From Enoplosus armatus (lineage: Eukaryota > Chordata > Actinopteri > Centrarchiformes > Enoplosidae): 64,000 nucleotides of DNA. The notes beneath the pieces were generated by a model. The model did not search any database. It had not been told where the DNA came from and saw only the letters and a program-made list of their open reading frames with translations. Numbering within the stretch: the stretch's first letter is position 1; every line of letters begins with the position of its first letter. Location: contig NC_092200.1 in assembly GCF_043641665.1 (NCBI RefSeq), positions 2,227,694-2,291,693 on the forward strand, in the 5' to 3' direction. This document shows positions 1 through 10,600 of the stretch, piece by piece. A program made the position numbers and the translations under genes.

Positions 1-205
1 AAATACAATGAATTGCTAAAGGTCCAATAATGTAATAGATAGTAATATAGTGTCATTGTGAAGCATAACGAGTACTTTTCCTTTTGATACTTCAACTGAT
101 AATACTTCTGTGTTTTTAATACAGAAAAAAAAGGACGCAATTTAATATTTTCATGTCGTGGCCCTGCAGCTTTTACTGAAGTTACAGATCTGAATACCTT
201 CTAAG
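1..205. repeat. Dispersed fish repeat, family A, fragment
   Basis: This AT-rich stretch carries the phrases GAGTACTTTT, GATACTTCAACTGATAATACTT and ATCTGAATACCTTCT in the same order as other copies in the window (for example 4484-4965 and 54480-54775). It is a truncated member of a short interspersed family common in fish DNA. No coding potential is seen. From 206 to about 1450 I see no supportable gene, only a CpG-containing stretch at 560-1060. Confidence 0.55.
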
Positions 206-559
206 TGTCTTCATTACTTTTTCATTGTAACGATGAAGACTGAAACACGGAATTCACAGAGGAAACCAACAACACAACTTGTTGATCTTGGCTTGGTTTT
301 GATGAGGAAAAAGAGATGCAACTCTGGAAATATAATGTTTGGTTCTAGATGGTTAGAAGAGTCTGTGGACTCGTCTGAAATACTTTCATAACGCTGATAA
401 AAGAAACGACCTTCTTTTCAAACATCATCAGATTTCTCTTTCAGGAAAACGGACTCTTCCCTCCGTGACCCCACTGCATAACTGACTGCATAACATCAGC
501 GCAGAGAGGGACACTGAGGCTGGACTCGCAGCAAAAGTAATAACATGACTTCTTACTTT

Positions 560-1060
560 CAGTCTTGTTACGGCGAGTGCAGCTTGACGCTAACAGGTAC
601 GAGGCTGGCGGCTCCTGACACGGTGTTGAGAAGCCGGCTTTCGGCTCTCTGTCCGGTTGGCTTCACTTCACTGCTACAGAGGAGATGTCACGCGCACAAA
701 CACGTACTGCGCTGGCGCTAAAGCTAGCTGGCTAATGCTAGCCAAACGGTCTTTTAGCCTCCACGCCACAATGTGGAGAAAAAGTGGAGAAAAATGGAGC
801 ACAGCCTATCAAAACAGCGACCTGTTGGATGGAGACATTTAAAACGTGAATACACCTGAATTATGTCAAGTTTAAAGTCGAAACGGCATTTTTTAACGTC
901 CGTATCGTGACGCAGAGTGAAGCAGCATCGGGCAGGCGGGACGTGACGTTGAGGAATATGATTTGACCGTTGAAAAGTGGGCGCGTCATAACCGACGTAC
1001 CAGGCTGTTGCTAGCTAGCTAGCTAATGAGCGTTAGCTCTGTGCCGCTAAAAGCTGAAGA
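560..1060. promoter_or_regulatory. Possible CpG-containing promoter region
   Basis: This stretch is richer in CG dinucleotides than its surroundings and holds a cAMP-response-like core (TGACGT near 950) and several CGTGACG words. Such composition is typical of vertebrate promoters. No first exon can be tied to it. On the minus strand a donor-like site (CTC then gtacct) near 600 could end a 5' untranslated exon of a gene off the left edge; on the plus strand it could serve the candidate gene at 2.7-6.8 kb. This is inference from composition only. Confidence 0.25.
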
Positions 1061-1450
1061 CTGATTGGTGGCTGGATGTCGTGACGTTATTAGTCATGTT
1101 TTATTTTACAGGAAGAAAACATGATTGGATTTTGATATAAGAATACAAAGACATAGATTTTTTGTTTTATTTATTGTTTTGCACATGTTGTTAGATGGCT
1201 GCACAACATGACTGTGATCTAAAAGGTTTAAAAGGGAATCTTTCACTTCAGTACTGGTGGTCGCTTCAGATGCATTGTGTGTCTTCTTGTGATCTGATGA
1301 TTCTGAATCTTGTTACATCAGTATGATTTCTGCTCAGCATGGTCACGCTGATGTTTGGACAGAGCAGAAGAACTTCCTTTACTGCAGAGTGGGGTCATGA
1401 AAAGCTTTGTGGTTCTGACCTCAGTGTCTGGACGCGATCTTTGGCTGCAG

Positions 1451-1540
1451 GTTGGACTCTGTGGTGTCCTTAAATATCCTGCAGATGATCCAGCGAACAG
1501 CTGGAAACATGTGGCTCCCCACACAGCTGAGGCCTGTTAA
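1451..1540 (+). other. Possible terminal exon with polyA signal, unidentified
   Basis: After an acceptor-like CTGCAG at 1445-1450 an open frame runs 29 codons to TAA at 1538-1540, and a canonical AATAAA lies at 1651-1656. The peptide (starting VGLCGVLKYP) is not one I recognise. No preceding exon with matching phase was found, and the antisense frame is also open, so this could be chance. Confidence 0.15.
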
Positions 1541-1779
1541 CACTCGACCATCCGGAGAACCGAGCTGATGTTTAGGTTTTTGTTTTTTTCTACAATGTTG
1601 GGGCTGTCATTCATGGATGAAAGCTTTTATTTGCTTTTAAACGTGCAGGAAATAAACTTTGATGATTTGCTGTAGACCTGCTGCCTCCAAGACTGATTTT
1701 ATTCCTCTTCTCAAAAATGGATCATTTTAAAATGATGGTTTCACAGTGTGTCAGCACAAGTGAATAGTTTCTGCAGCAA

Positions 1780-1930
1780 GAGATCAAATGGAGCAACTAT
1801 TTTGATAATTAATTATTTCAGTCACTCAACATTCATGATTTTAGCTTCTCAGAGGAGATTTGCTGCCTTTCTTTGTCATATTTGATGGTAATTTAATATC
1901 TTTGAGGTTTTAAATTAAAAACACGCTGCA
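1780..1930. repeat. Dispersed fish repeat, family B, fragment
   Basis: It contains the pattern of alternating ATTAAT/GATTAA words with TTTTGATAATTAATTATTT and a cattctgattttagcttctc-like core. This recurs in better preserved copies at 35128-35370, 38290-38560 and 55430-55745. Non-coding. Confidence 0.45.
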
Positions 1931-2738
1931 ACACTTTACAAAATGCAGAGCGCCAAGAAATGTTCAGATAACAGTGGAATAACGCGTTCAATTAAAATAC
2001 TATTCAAATAAAATTTAAACATGAACGTAAAGCAAATGAAGTAAAAGAAACAGAAAAACTCCAAAACAAATGTGTGTTTGGGCCCTTTAAACAAACTGAT
2101 CTCCTCTCGCAGGTCGTTCAGTATCTCGAGAGACCTCCTGGTCCAATAAAATGAATGAAATAAATACTGTAAATGTGACACTTCACTTCAGGGACATGTA
2201 GGTCTTTTATTGTCTCGTTCAGGAAGTGGACGCTCGTTTCTTGAAAAGCGGCTTCCTGTTTTCGGGACCTACACGGTTGATGGGAGACGTTCAGGCAGAA
2301 TACAGTTTACATGCAGCTTTCAACCATCAGCAGCACTCAGAGGATGGAGTGTAGTCCTGGGTGACGTGGTGCGCTCCAGATGTGAGTCACAGGGGGCGCT
2401 ATGACCTGTGATAAATGAAGGAAATCACATTGCTTTGGAAAACTCCTGTGAATCTTGCATCATGATCATGATGCAGCATCTCACACAATTCAATTCAATA
2501 AAAAAAAAGAAATATATAACAATATATTTATTGTGTCTTCACCAAAGCTTCGATTTATAAACCCTCCATACAGAATGCTTTATTAGAAAGATAAAAGAAA
2601 TAAGAAAATGGCTTTGTGTTATTATTTCCCTCCTCTTGCTCTGACAGAATGAGGCTGAAGTGATCGTTGTGTTTAAAGGGAGGAGGAGACTTGGCTGTTC
2701 TCCGATCAGATTGGACTTCGTCCCTCTGTGCTCTGTAG

Positions 2739-5700
2739 GTGCGGCATGAAGACAAATCCAGTCTGTGACGGTGAAAAATGTGTGAAGTGGCAGAGAAGCA
2801 GTTCTCTTCCAGTCACAGATGAAGTGAACAAACTGAAATCAATGAGTAAAAAGCAGGCGGTACAGCTTTACACAGAACTACATAGGTATTTGTTTGGAGC
2901 CAATAGACTTCATGGACGTGCAATACTGAGTAGTTTTTAGTGCTCTTTGAAGAGTCTTGATTGAACTGTGAGGTCATTAAACATCAGTACACACTTGAGG
3001 TCCTTGTTCTTCACTTGATTGATTTCCGTTTTCTGGTTTTAGACTTGAGTTTCTTTGCAGATTAAGATTTTACACACAGAACACATGATGCCTTGTTACA
3101 GATTCAACTAACTAACATTAAAGAAAACAGCTAAACTCCACGTTGACCGACTACAACAGTAAGAAGCTGCTTACACACAGAAGTAATAATCCAATAACAT
3201 GATGCACAACAGTCAAATACACACTTTTGTACTTTAAGTCTATTTTGTATGATACTTTTAACTTTTAGGTAAGTATAATTTTCAATGCAGAACTTCCACA
3301 TGTAGTAGTATTGTCACAGTGTGGTTTTGCTACTTTTCCTCAAGGATCTGAATACTTCCTCCACACTGAACCACAGTACTGTTTGTTGTACTGACACACA
3401 CCTTTGTTTGTGTTGTGATCCTCGTTCAGGTGATTTTGTTGGTGCGAGACTCAAAATGAGGCTCTGCGATGAAGCTGAGGACAGAAACGCTGCAGACGAG
3501 GAGACAGCAGAGTCTGCGGCCTCCAGCTGCTCCAGAGTCAGCGAGCGGCTCGACGTGCCGCGTCACCTACAGTGAGACCAGATCCATCGTTCACCTTTTA
3601 CATGAACATTAATTTTAACATTGGACATCTAAACATTTCCTCAGTCAATCCACTTCACAAGCACCGATAATCAGAATAAATAGGTTTACCTTTGCATCAC
3701 TTCTCTGTCTAATATCAAGAATGTGTGTGAGGCCTGATTTTGATGTATTCAGGCACAAAGTCACCTGCTCACCTGTTTGATTTCAGGCAGCTGCTTCATT
3801 CTGTCAGGACTGTTCCACCTTCTGTGAGTCAGAACAGTCGGACTGTAAAACCTCAAAGGAGAAGTAGCTCAGTCTCCCTCCTACAAATGCAAACTTAAAT
3901 TCTTAAGAAATGAAACTCACCCTGGCTCAGTTCTTACTACAGCCTCACCAGCTTCTGGTGGCTGATTAGAGCAAACGTTAGCAAACGTCTGGATGAATAC
4001 TGCTCCCTGACTTTATAAGTCTTCTCTGCTGGAGGCTCCGTTACACTAGAGAAAGTTCCTCATGGTCCCGTTGAACTCTCTTTCAGCGATGACGAACAGA
4101 CGAGCAGAGCGGAGTTTACAGCAGCCATCTACCTGCTGCTGACACAGAATCCATCCCAACACTTCAGCTTCAACTCTCAGCCTTCGGACGCAAAGTAAGA
4201 ATCACTTCGTTAAAGACACCGTTTGACATGTGGAGAGGATCGATATGTATGTTGAATATGAGCCCAGAGTAAGGAGGCGATTAGCTTAGCTTAGCATGAA
4301 GACTGGAAGCAGGGGGGAAACAGCGAGCCTGGAATGTCCAAAGTGCAAACACACACCTACCAACACCTGTAAAGCTCAATGAATGTGTATGTACATTATG
4401 TACACAGTACATAACCCCCCCATAACGTGTCATTTTGAATGGATTAAATACATGAGACTTAAATGTTAATTAGATAGGCAGAGGTGGAATGTACCTGAGT
4501 ACATTTACTCAAGTACTGTACTTACTGTAGGTGCAATTACTAGTAGTTTCGTTGGCTATTTCCATTTTATGATACTTCTACTCCACTAAATTTCACAGGA
4601 CAATATTATACTTTTTACTCCACTACATTTACATGTATGTGACAAATATAGTTACTTTGCAAAATGTGTTTTTTGTGTACAAAATATATAATTGTTGAAA
4701 TGAAATATGATGCATTGTTAAAGATGAAGTACCCGTTAACCCGCTAACAGTTTGTATATCACACTACAGTACCTGTAACACTGAGAGCAGCTATTTTCCT
4801 GCATTATGAGTACTTTTACTTTTGACACCTTAAGTACATTTTGCTGATAATACTTATGTACTTTTTACGCAAGTAAGATTGTGATTTCAGGACTTTTATT
4901 TATAGAGTATTGTTGCTTTTACTACTTTTACACAAGTATCTGAATACTTTCTCTATGACAGAGCCAGGCTAGCTGCTTTCCCCCGTTTCCAGTCTTAATG
5001 CTAAGCTACGCTAATCGGCTGCTCGCTGTAGCCTCATATTTAGAAATTTCTCATCAATTTGAATCAAAATGTTGAACCATTTCTTGTTTTTCTATTTTCC
5101 ATTTCAGGAGTTTAAATTTCACCTCTTATTTTAAAATCATTTTCTTTTCAACACGTAATCACGAGCTGAAGATCCTGAGTAGTCCACAACTGTAATAGTT
5201 TAGTTGCCATTTTCTGATGAACCTGTAGATGAGTGAGTGTTTGTGGCCTCATGCAGAGCAGATGTCACTTATGCTGAGCTTTGAATGTAATTTCAGACTT
5301 GTGTGCGTGCGGACGAGCAGTAAGGGATACGTTCCAAATTTCTAGATTCCGGCTTGAAAACTTACAGTAAGTTCACGTCTCCTTGTTCATGTTACACCAG
5401 GATGAACTGTTCTTCAGTCAAACATACGTGATGTCAACATGTTCCAGAGGTTTTGCTGCAGTCAGGAGGAACGAGTCCTTGAAGAGCGGCCACTCGATGG
5501 GAAGCGTCACAGCGAGCTTCATCGTTCCAGTCGGATGAGAAGTCTCCTCCTCGAGCTGCTGAAGGAGCTCTGCTTGTAAATCATCAGCCGTCGTGTGATG
5601 AAGGTTGTTCGGCAGCACAAAGCTCACAGCCTGTATGCAGAACGGCTGGAGATGGAAATCCAAACTGAGCTTTTGACGTGAAATTTGTGTCTGAATTTTT

Positions 5701-6781
5701 AAAACTTTTCATTCATCCAGATAACTTCCAGTTCCTTAAAGCGATAATGTGATTATAACATGTTTTGTTTGTAGGAACAAAATGAGACAATACTGATGAG
5801 ACTGTGGGGGTCAAACGACAAACGAGCACCAAAAACTCCACGTAGAAGCTTTAAAATGTCCTCACATTGACTTCCATATATTCTTCATTAATTCCAGACT
5901 CTTTAAAGCATTTTTCAGTTTCTATACAACGAATTACTTTCAGTATCAGTAAAATGTTCACTGACAACGTATTTCATTAGTTTTCTGCTGAAATATCTGC
6001 TTGTAGTGACAACAGTTGTTAAGCTTTGTTATGGTTGTAACCTCAGAGAAAGATGCTGCTCCGGTTTAATACTGAAAACGTGCTTTTGTTTCCGAACCCG
6101 AACCACACGAAGACTCTGGATGTGAGTGTCCTGAACACACGCCTGTTTTCACCAGAGTGAAAACTACCTAGTGCCATAAAAACGTGACTCCTCCTCTTTG
6201 GTTTCCTGATGCTCATCGTCTTCGAACTGAAATCTCCAGTTTGCTCTCTGGACTTGTCTCGCTGCTTTGGCGCCTGCGTTTCTGCAGCGCTGCAGGATGT
6301 TTGAATTGTTTCTCTGTTTATCTGTTGAACGATTCTCTGAGAAATGAGTCTTATTGTTTTTATTCTCCATGAAAATTAGCTATGAAATCACAACAACTAT
6401 GAAGTATACCGTCATATATTGAGATTAAATCATATTTTTATGCAGAATTGTCATTGAGTAGTTTATGTATATTATATATATTACAATAAAAGAAATGGCT
6501 TCTAAATGTTGATTAAAGTTTGGGCTTCATTATCAAATCTTATTTTTCTGGGTTGAAAACTAACAGATGATGTATAATACATTGTTAGACACAGTTCTTC
6601 TGTGTTGTTCACATGTTGTCTGTTTTCTAATACTTGATAATATATAAAATATAGAATCATAGATGTGTTATTTACCTGTATGTACACATTGCTTGTGTCT
6701 GTTCTTTGTTTTAGGAACATCAGTGAATATTTAAGAATCAGTCTTGAAGGCATTAGTGATGAATTCAGAAAGAAGGCATGA
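2739..6781 (+). CDS. Candidate multi-exon gene of unknown identity
   Basis: Several exon-like blocks lie on this strand. Block 1 (2739-2885) follows TCTGTAG and ends CATAG/gtattt; its frame is open for 48 codons and includes DEVNKLKSMSKKQAVQLY. Block 2 (3430-3571) follows GTTCAG and ends ACCTACA/gtgaga; it is acidic and Ser/Ala-rich. Block 3 (4087-4194) follows TTTCAG and ends GCAAA/gtaaga; it includes RAEFTAAIYLLLTQNP. Blocks 2 and 3 join in phase, which is the best support. Block 4 (5297-5319) is a 23-nt possibility. Block 5 (6047-6121) ends CTGGAT/gtgagt and includes NTENVLLFPNPNHTKTLD. Block 6 (6715-6781) reads NISEYLRISLEGISDEFRKK to a TGA; AATAAA follows at 7102. Phases do not match between blocks 1-2 and 5-6, so exons are missing or some blocks are wrong. 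I recognise no family. The start is not found. Confidence 0.35.
3200..3355. repeat. Dispersed fish repeat, family A, copy
   Basis: Phrases such as TTTGTACTTTAAGT, GATACTTTTAACTTTTA and GGATCTGAATACTTCCTCCAC match the shared right end of family A (compare 24395-24525 and 32670-32735). It lies between two candidate exons of the unidentified gene, so it would be intronic. Confidence 0.55.
4244..5046. mobile_element. Non-autonomous DNA element with ~80-bp inverted ends, carrying a nested family A repeat
   Basis: The left end (from 4248) has ATGTTGAATATGAG, TTAGCTTAGCTTAGCATGA and AGACTGGAAGCAGG, ending in AGCCTGG near 4330. The right end (4961-5045) is its imperfect reverse complement, with CCAGGCTAGCTGC, TTTCCAGTCTTAATGCTAAGC and CTCATATTTA. 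Inverted ends without any coding frame between them are what a MITE looks like. Inside it, 4484-4965 is a family A copy bounded by TGGAATGTACCTGAGTACAT and AGTATCTGAATACTTTCTC, so one element appears to have inserted into the other. A solo end of the outer family is at 61318-61385. The whole lies in a candidate intron. Confidence 0.65.
5428..5630 (-). other. Exon-like block on the minus strand, unidentified
   Basis: Read on the minus strand, an acceptor (GCATACAG at the high end) is followed by 67 open codons and a good donor (ATCAC/gtatgt). The peptide includes TADDLQAELLQQLEEE and IEWPLFKDSFLLTAAKPLEH, which read like a folded protein. I recognise no family. It lies between blocks 4 and 5 of the plus-strand candidate gene, and the plus strand is also partly open, so the true strand is uncertain. 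A second minus-strand block at 6170-6300 (includes RFQFEDDEHQETKEEE) does not match it in phase. Confidence 0.25.
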
Positions 6782-7102
6782 CAGTGATTCTGATTAACTG
6801 TCAGGGTTCCCCTGCATCCTTGTAAAACCTGGAACACCTGGAAATCTTCAATGCTGATTTCTTGTCATGGAAAAGACCCAGACATTCACCAAAATGTTCC
6901 AGACAAGAAAAAGCTTCATAACGTACAGTAACTATAATCAGGTTGCATCTGAGTGTTTGAGTGTTTTGTTGGTGGGGGTCCCAGTGGGACTGAAACTGTA
7001 ACTGTGCATCACGACCTTCCTCCGTTTTTATGACACGTTTTAAGTGTGTTTGTCTTTCAGGAAGTCTGTTTCACAAAGCTTCTGCCCGCCGCTGTGAGGC
7101 AA

Positions 7103-7669
7103 TAAAGTTTTTGAAATCTGATTTGAATCATGGTCACTTCATTTATTGACTCAAATAATCAGGTATCACATTATTAAGTTAATCAGTTCAAATGTTGATT
7201 ATAGATGAATTATTTTTGTAACATTTACAACATGACAGGTATTTGATTTATTTCTCCTTTTAGACTCAGAGGAAGGTTTTGATTTTTGTTGACATGATTT
7301 AAGTCTTTATATGAAATGAATAAAATCATTTATGTTTAAACTAAACACATTTGTATGTTCGGTCTTCTTGAGTTCAGACTTTGAAGGTTACTTCCAAAAC
7401 ATCTGAAAATATTTAAACATCAAAATTATAATAAAAATATGTAAAACAAACAATAAAACCCACCACAATGAACATCAAGAGACATAACACCTGCCGTACA
7501 TCAGGCCATCATCATCATCATCATCATCCGACCCCATCATCAGTGGTTTAAACCAGTTTTTTCTTGTTGCAATTCCTCCGTCAGTCGCAGCTGGACGAAG
7601 CTCTCCTCTCCACTCGACCTCCCAGTGACATTTCCCAGTCTGAGCCTCTCAACGCAACCACCTTCCTGA
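7103..7669 (-). other. 3' untranslated region of the NLR gene
   Basis: The stop codon is at 7670-7672. Minus-strand AATAAA signals lie at 7247-7252 and again near 7141. The stretch 7311-7556 is repeated at 21.3-22.3 kb. A (CAT)n run sits at about 7508-7528. The plus-strand candidate gene would end head-on into this region, with its own AATAAA at 7102. Confidence 0.5.
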
Positions 7670-10600
7670 TCACTCTGACGGAGACCACGGCTTCCATCTG
7701 ATGAGAGAAGAAGACAGACAGCAGAAGTCATAAACCAGTGTTTACAGAGACTCCCTGCATCAGCTGTCAGTCAGTGATGCAGCACATCCAGCATGAAGAC
7801 CAGCAGGGACCTCAGTCCTGCTCAGACCAGAAGTGGAGCGGCTGTGCAGCGTAGCCAGCTTCCTCTCAGCTGTCATGTTAACGTATTGGAGTGAACACAC
7901 TGAGCTGACTTTGGCCATCGAGTCTGTTGACTGCAGATTCACTGCAGTACACAGAGTCCCTGAACGCATCATTACTGCAGAAACAGAGAGATATTCACTG
8001 CTCACTTTAATGATGGATTTACTGCTGTCAGGGTCCAGAGCTGTTAAAAACCAGAGTCTCAGTCACATTTCAACATTTCATCTACTTTTGAAATGTTACA
8101 TGACAAATATGTAAATACGGAGTCTGCTATAAAAATATTTGGACAAAACAAGAGACAAGTGGACAGATATATATATGATGTTAAAGGTCCTACATGTTCA
8201 TACAAAGACTGAGCAGCAAAACGTCAGCTGTGATTACTGGACTTCAGCAGAGGTTCTGGTCTGGACAAAGACCTCAAGGTTACTAAATGTAACCGTGGTT
8301 CTTTGAAATAAGAGCCGGTGATTTGCAGGCTTCAGTCAGACTGATCTCAGAGCTGTGACAAAGATGAACTGATCAGTGTTTAGTGTTGAAATGAGAGAAC
8401 AAACAGTCTGAGATCAGATTTGATGGTACGACAGTTGGATGAATGAGGACCACTGTCTCTACACATCTTGTAATGCTGTCAGCTGTCATCCAGCTTTATT
8501 TCCTGTAGACATGAACACGACAACAACAGTCGTCTTCACGTCAACTCATGATCACAACGAGCTTCTGGCTCATCTGATTGGCTGGCTGTTCTCTCTCTAT
8601 CTGTCTTTCTGTCCAATCCTGAAGCCTGTCACCATTCTCCTCTCACAGCTTCACTGAGAAGGTTGGAGGTTTACAGGAAATACTGATACTAACTGTGTTT
8701 AGTACAATACTGCTGAAACCAGCATGGACTGACTCAGACCCTCTACTGACCTCCGAGTCTCCAGAGTCTCCAGTCTACAGTGTGGACTCTCCAGTCCATC
8801 AGACAGCAGCTTCACTCCTGAATCATGCAGCTTGTTGTTACTCAGGTCCAGCTGTCTCAGATGGGAGGGGTTGGACTTCAGAGCTGAGGCCAGAGAAGCA
8901 CAGCTGGTCTCTGACAAACTGCAGTCTCTCAATCTGAATAAAGGATAAATGATGTCACTTTAGAAGACAATGTTCCTGCTTGAAATCATTCAGTGTTTAA
9001 TAATCTGTTCAGAGCTGAAGAAGGTTTAGAATGTAGAAGTTTAGAAAATGGAAACTCCAAACACCTGAACCCAACAGGATGCAGGTTCAAAGCTGTCAAA
9101 TACAAAAAGTGAAACAGAGCTCTCATTAATATTAATGACAACTTGCTGCTGCTTCAATAAAGACGCAGTGACTTCACCTCTTAAACTCTGCCAGCTCCAC
9201 CAGTGGCTCCATCTATACAAACTCATGTTGTGCAGCCAAACACAAATAAAAACCCACAGAAACTGATTTAAGATTCCACTCAAGATCCCAAAGTTTACAA
9301 AGAGGACAAATATGTCAGGATGAATTTTGAGGAAATGACAAGAAAATACATCTACATTATTTCTTTAAGGAATAATGGAGTCATAGAATCAAAGCATCTT
9401 CAGTTCAAACTATTCAGTCAGTATAAGCATCACATAGCTTCATACAGATGTTGGAAAAAGAAAATATTGAATATATTTGTTATTGTCTGACTGTTGAAAC
9501 AGAGAGGATTTATTTATTCACTGTATTTATGATTTTGTTATTATCATTAAATTAAAGAACATGACATTTAAGATGAAAATCAGGTGTTTCAGAGGTCCAG
9601 AGTGAATTATCCAGTGTAGATGTTTCTTGTTATATTAAGGTTTTAAATGTGCAGCTCAACATTGCTCTGCCACAGTCAATGGACTAAACCACAGAAGAAG
9701 AAAATAGACTTCAGCATGAAGATACTCAGTGTGGATCAGTATAATATCAGCCTTATGTCTGCAGTTTAGTGTCACCACAACTTTCACATCATATTAATCT
9801 CAGCACAGAAGTAAAACATGGTGTCTGACCTCAGAGTCTCCAGTCTACAGTGTGGACTCTCCAGTCCAGCAGACAGCAGCTTCACTCCTGAATCCTGCAG
9901 CTTGTTGTAGTTCAGCTCCAGCTCTCTCAGATGGGAGGGGTTGGACTTCAGAGCTGAGGCCAGAGAAGCACAGCTGATCTCTGACAACCTGCACCAACTC
10001 AATCTGAATAAAGAATAAATGATGTCACTTTAGAAGACAACGTTCCTGCTTGAAATCATTCAGTGTTTAATAATCTGTTCAGAGCTGAAGAAGGTTTAGA
10101 ATGTAGAAGTTTAGAAAATGGAAACTCCAAACACCTGAACCCAACAGGATGCAGGTTCAAAACTGTCAAATACAAAAAGTGAAACAGAGCTCTCATTAAT
10201 ATTAATAACAACGTGCTGCTGCTTCAATAAAGACGCAGTGACTTCACCTCTTAAACTCTGCCAGCTCCACCAGTGGCTCCATCTATACAAACTCATGTTG
10301 TGCAGCCAAACACAAATAAAAACCCACAGAAACTGATTTAAGATTCCACTCAAGATCCCAAAGTTTACAAAGAGGACAAATATGTCGCATTTTGGGGAAA
10401 TGTGAACAAAAGACCTCGACCATATTTCTTTAAGGAATAATGGAGTCATAGAATCAAAGCATCTTCAGTTCAAACTATTCAGTCAGTATAAGCATCACAT
10501 AGCTTCATTCAATGTATTCATGTATTTTTTTATGTCATTTATTTTAAAAACATGATGGGGAATAGAAGATGAAAATCAGGTGTTTCAGAGGTCCAGAGTG

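Noticed and set aside
7540..7731. 63-codon minus-strand frame over the last NLR exon
   Set aside because: Splicing from the preceding exon (phase 2) forces another frame that stops at 7670. This longer frame would need a different phase.
7700..8750. Search for a B30.2 (SPRY) exon downstream of the LRR exons
   Set aside because: None of the frames shows the usual LDP, WEV or LDYE motifs, so the domain is taken as absent here.
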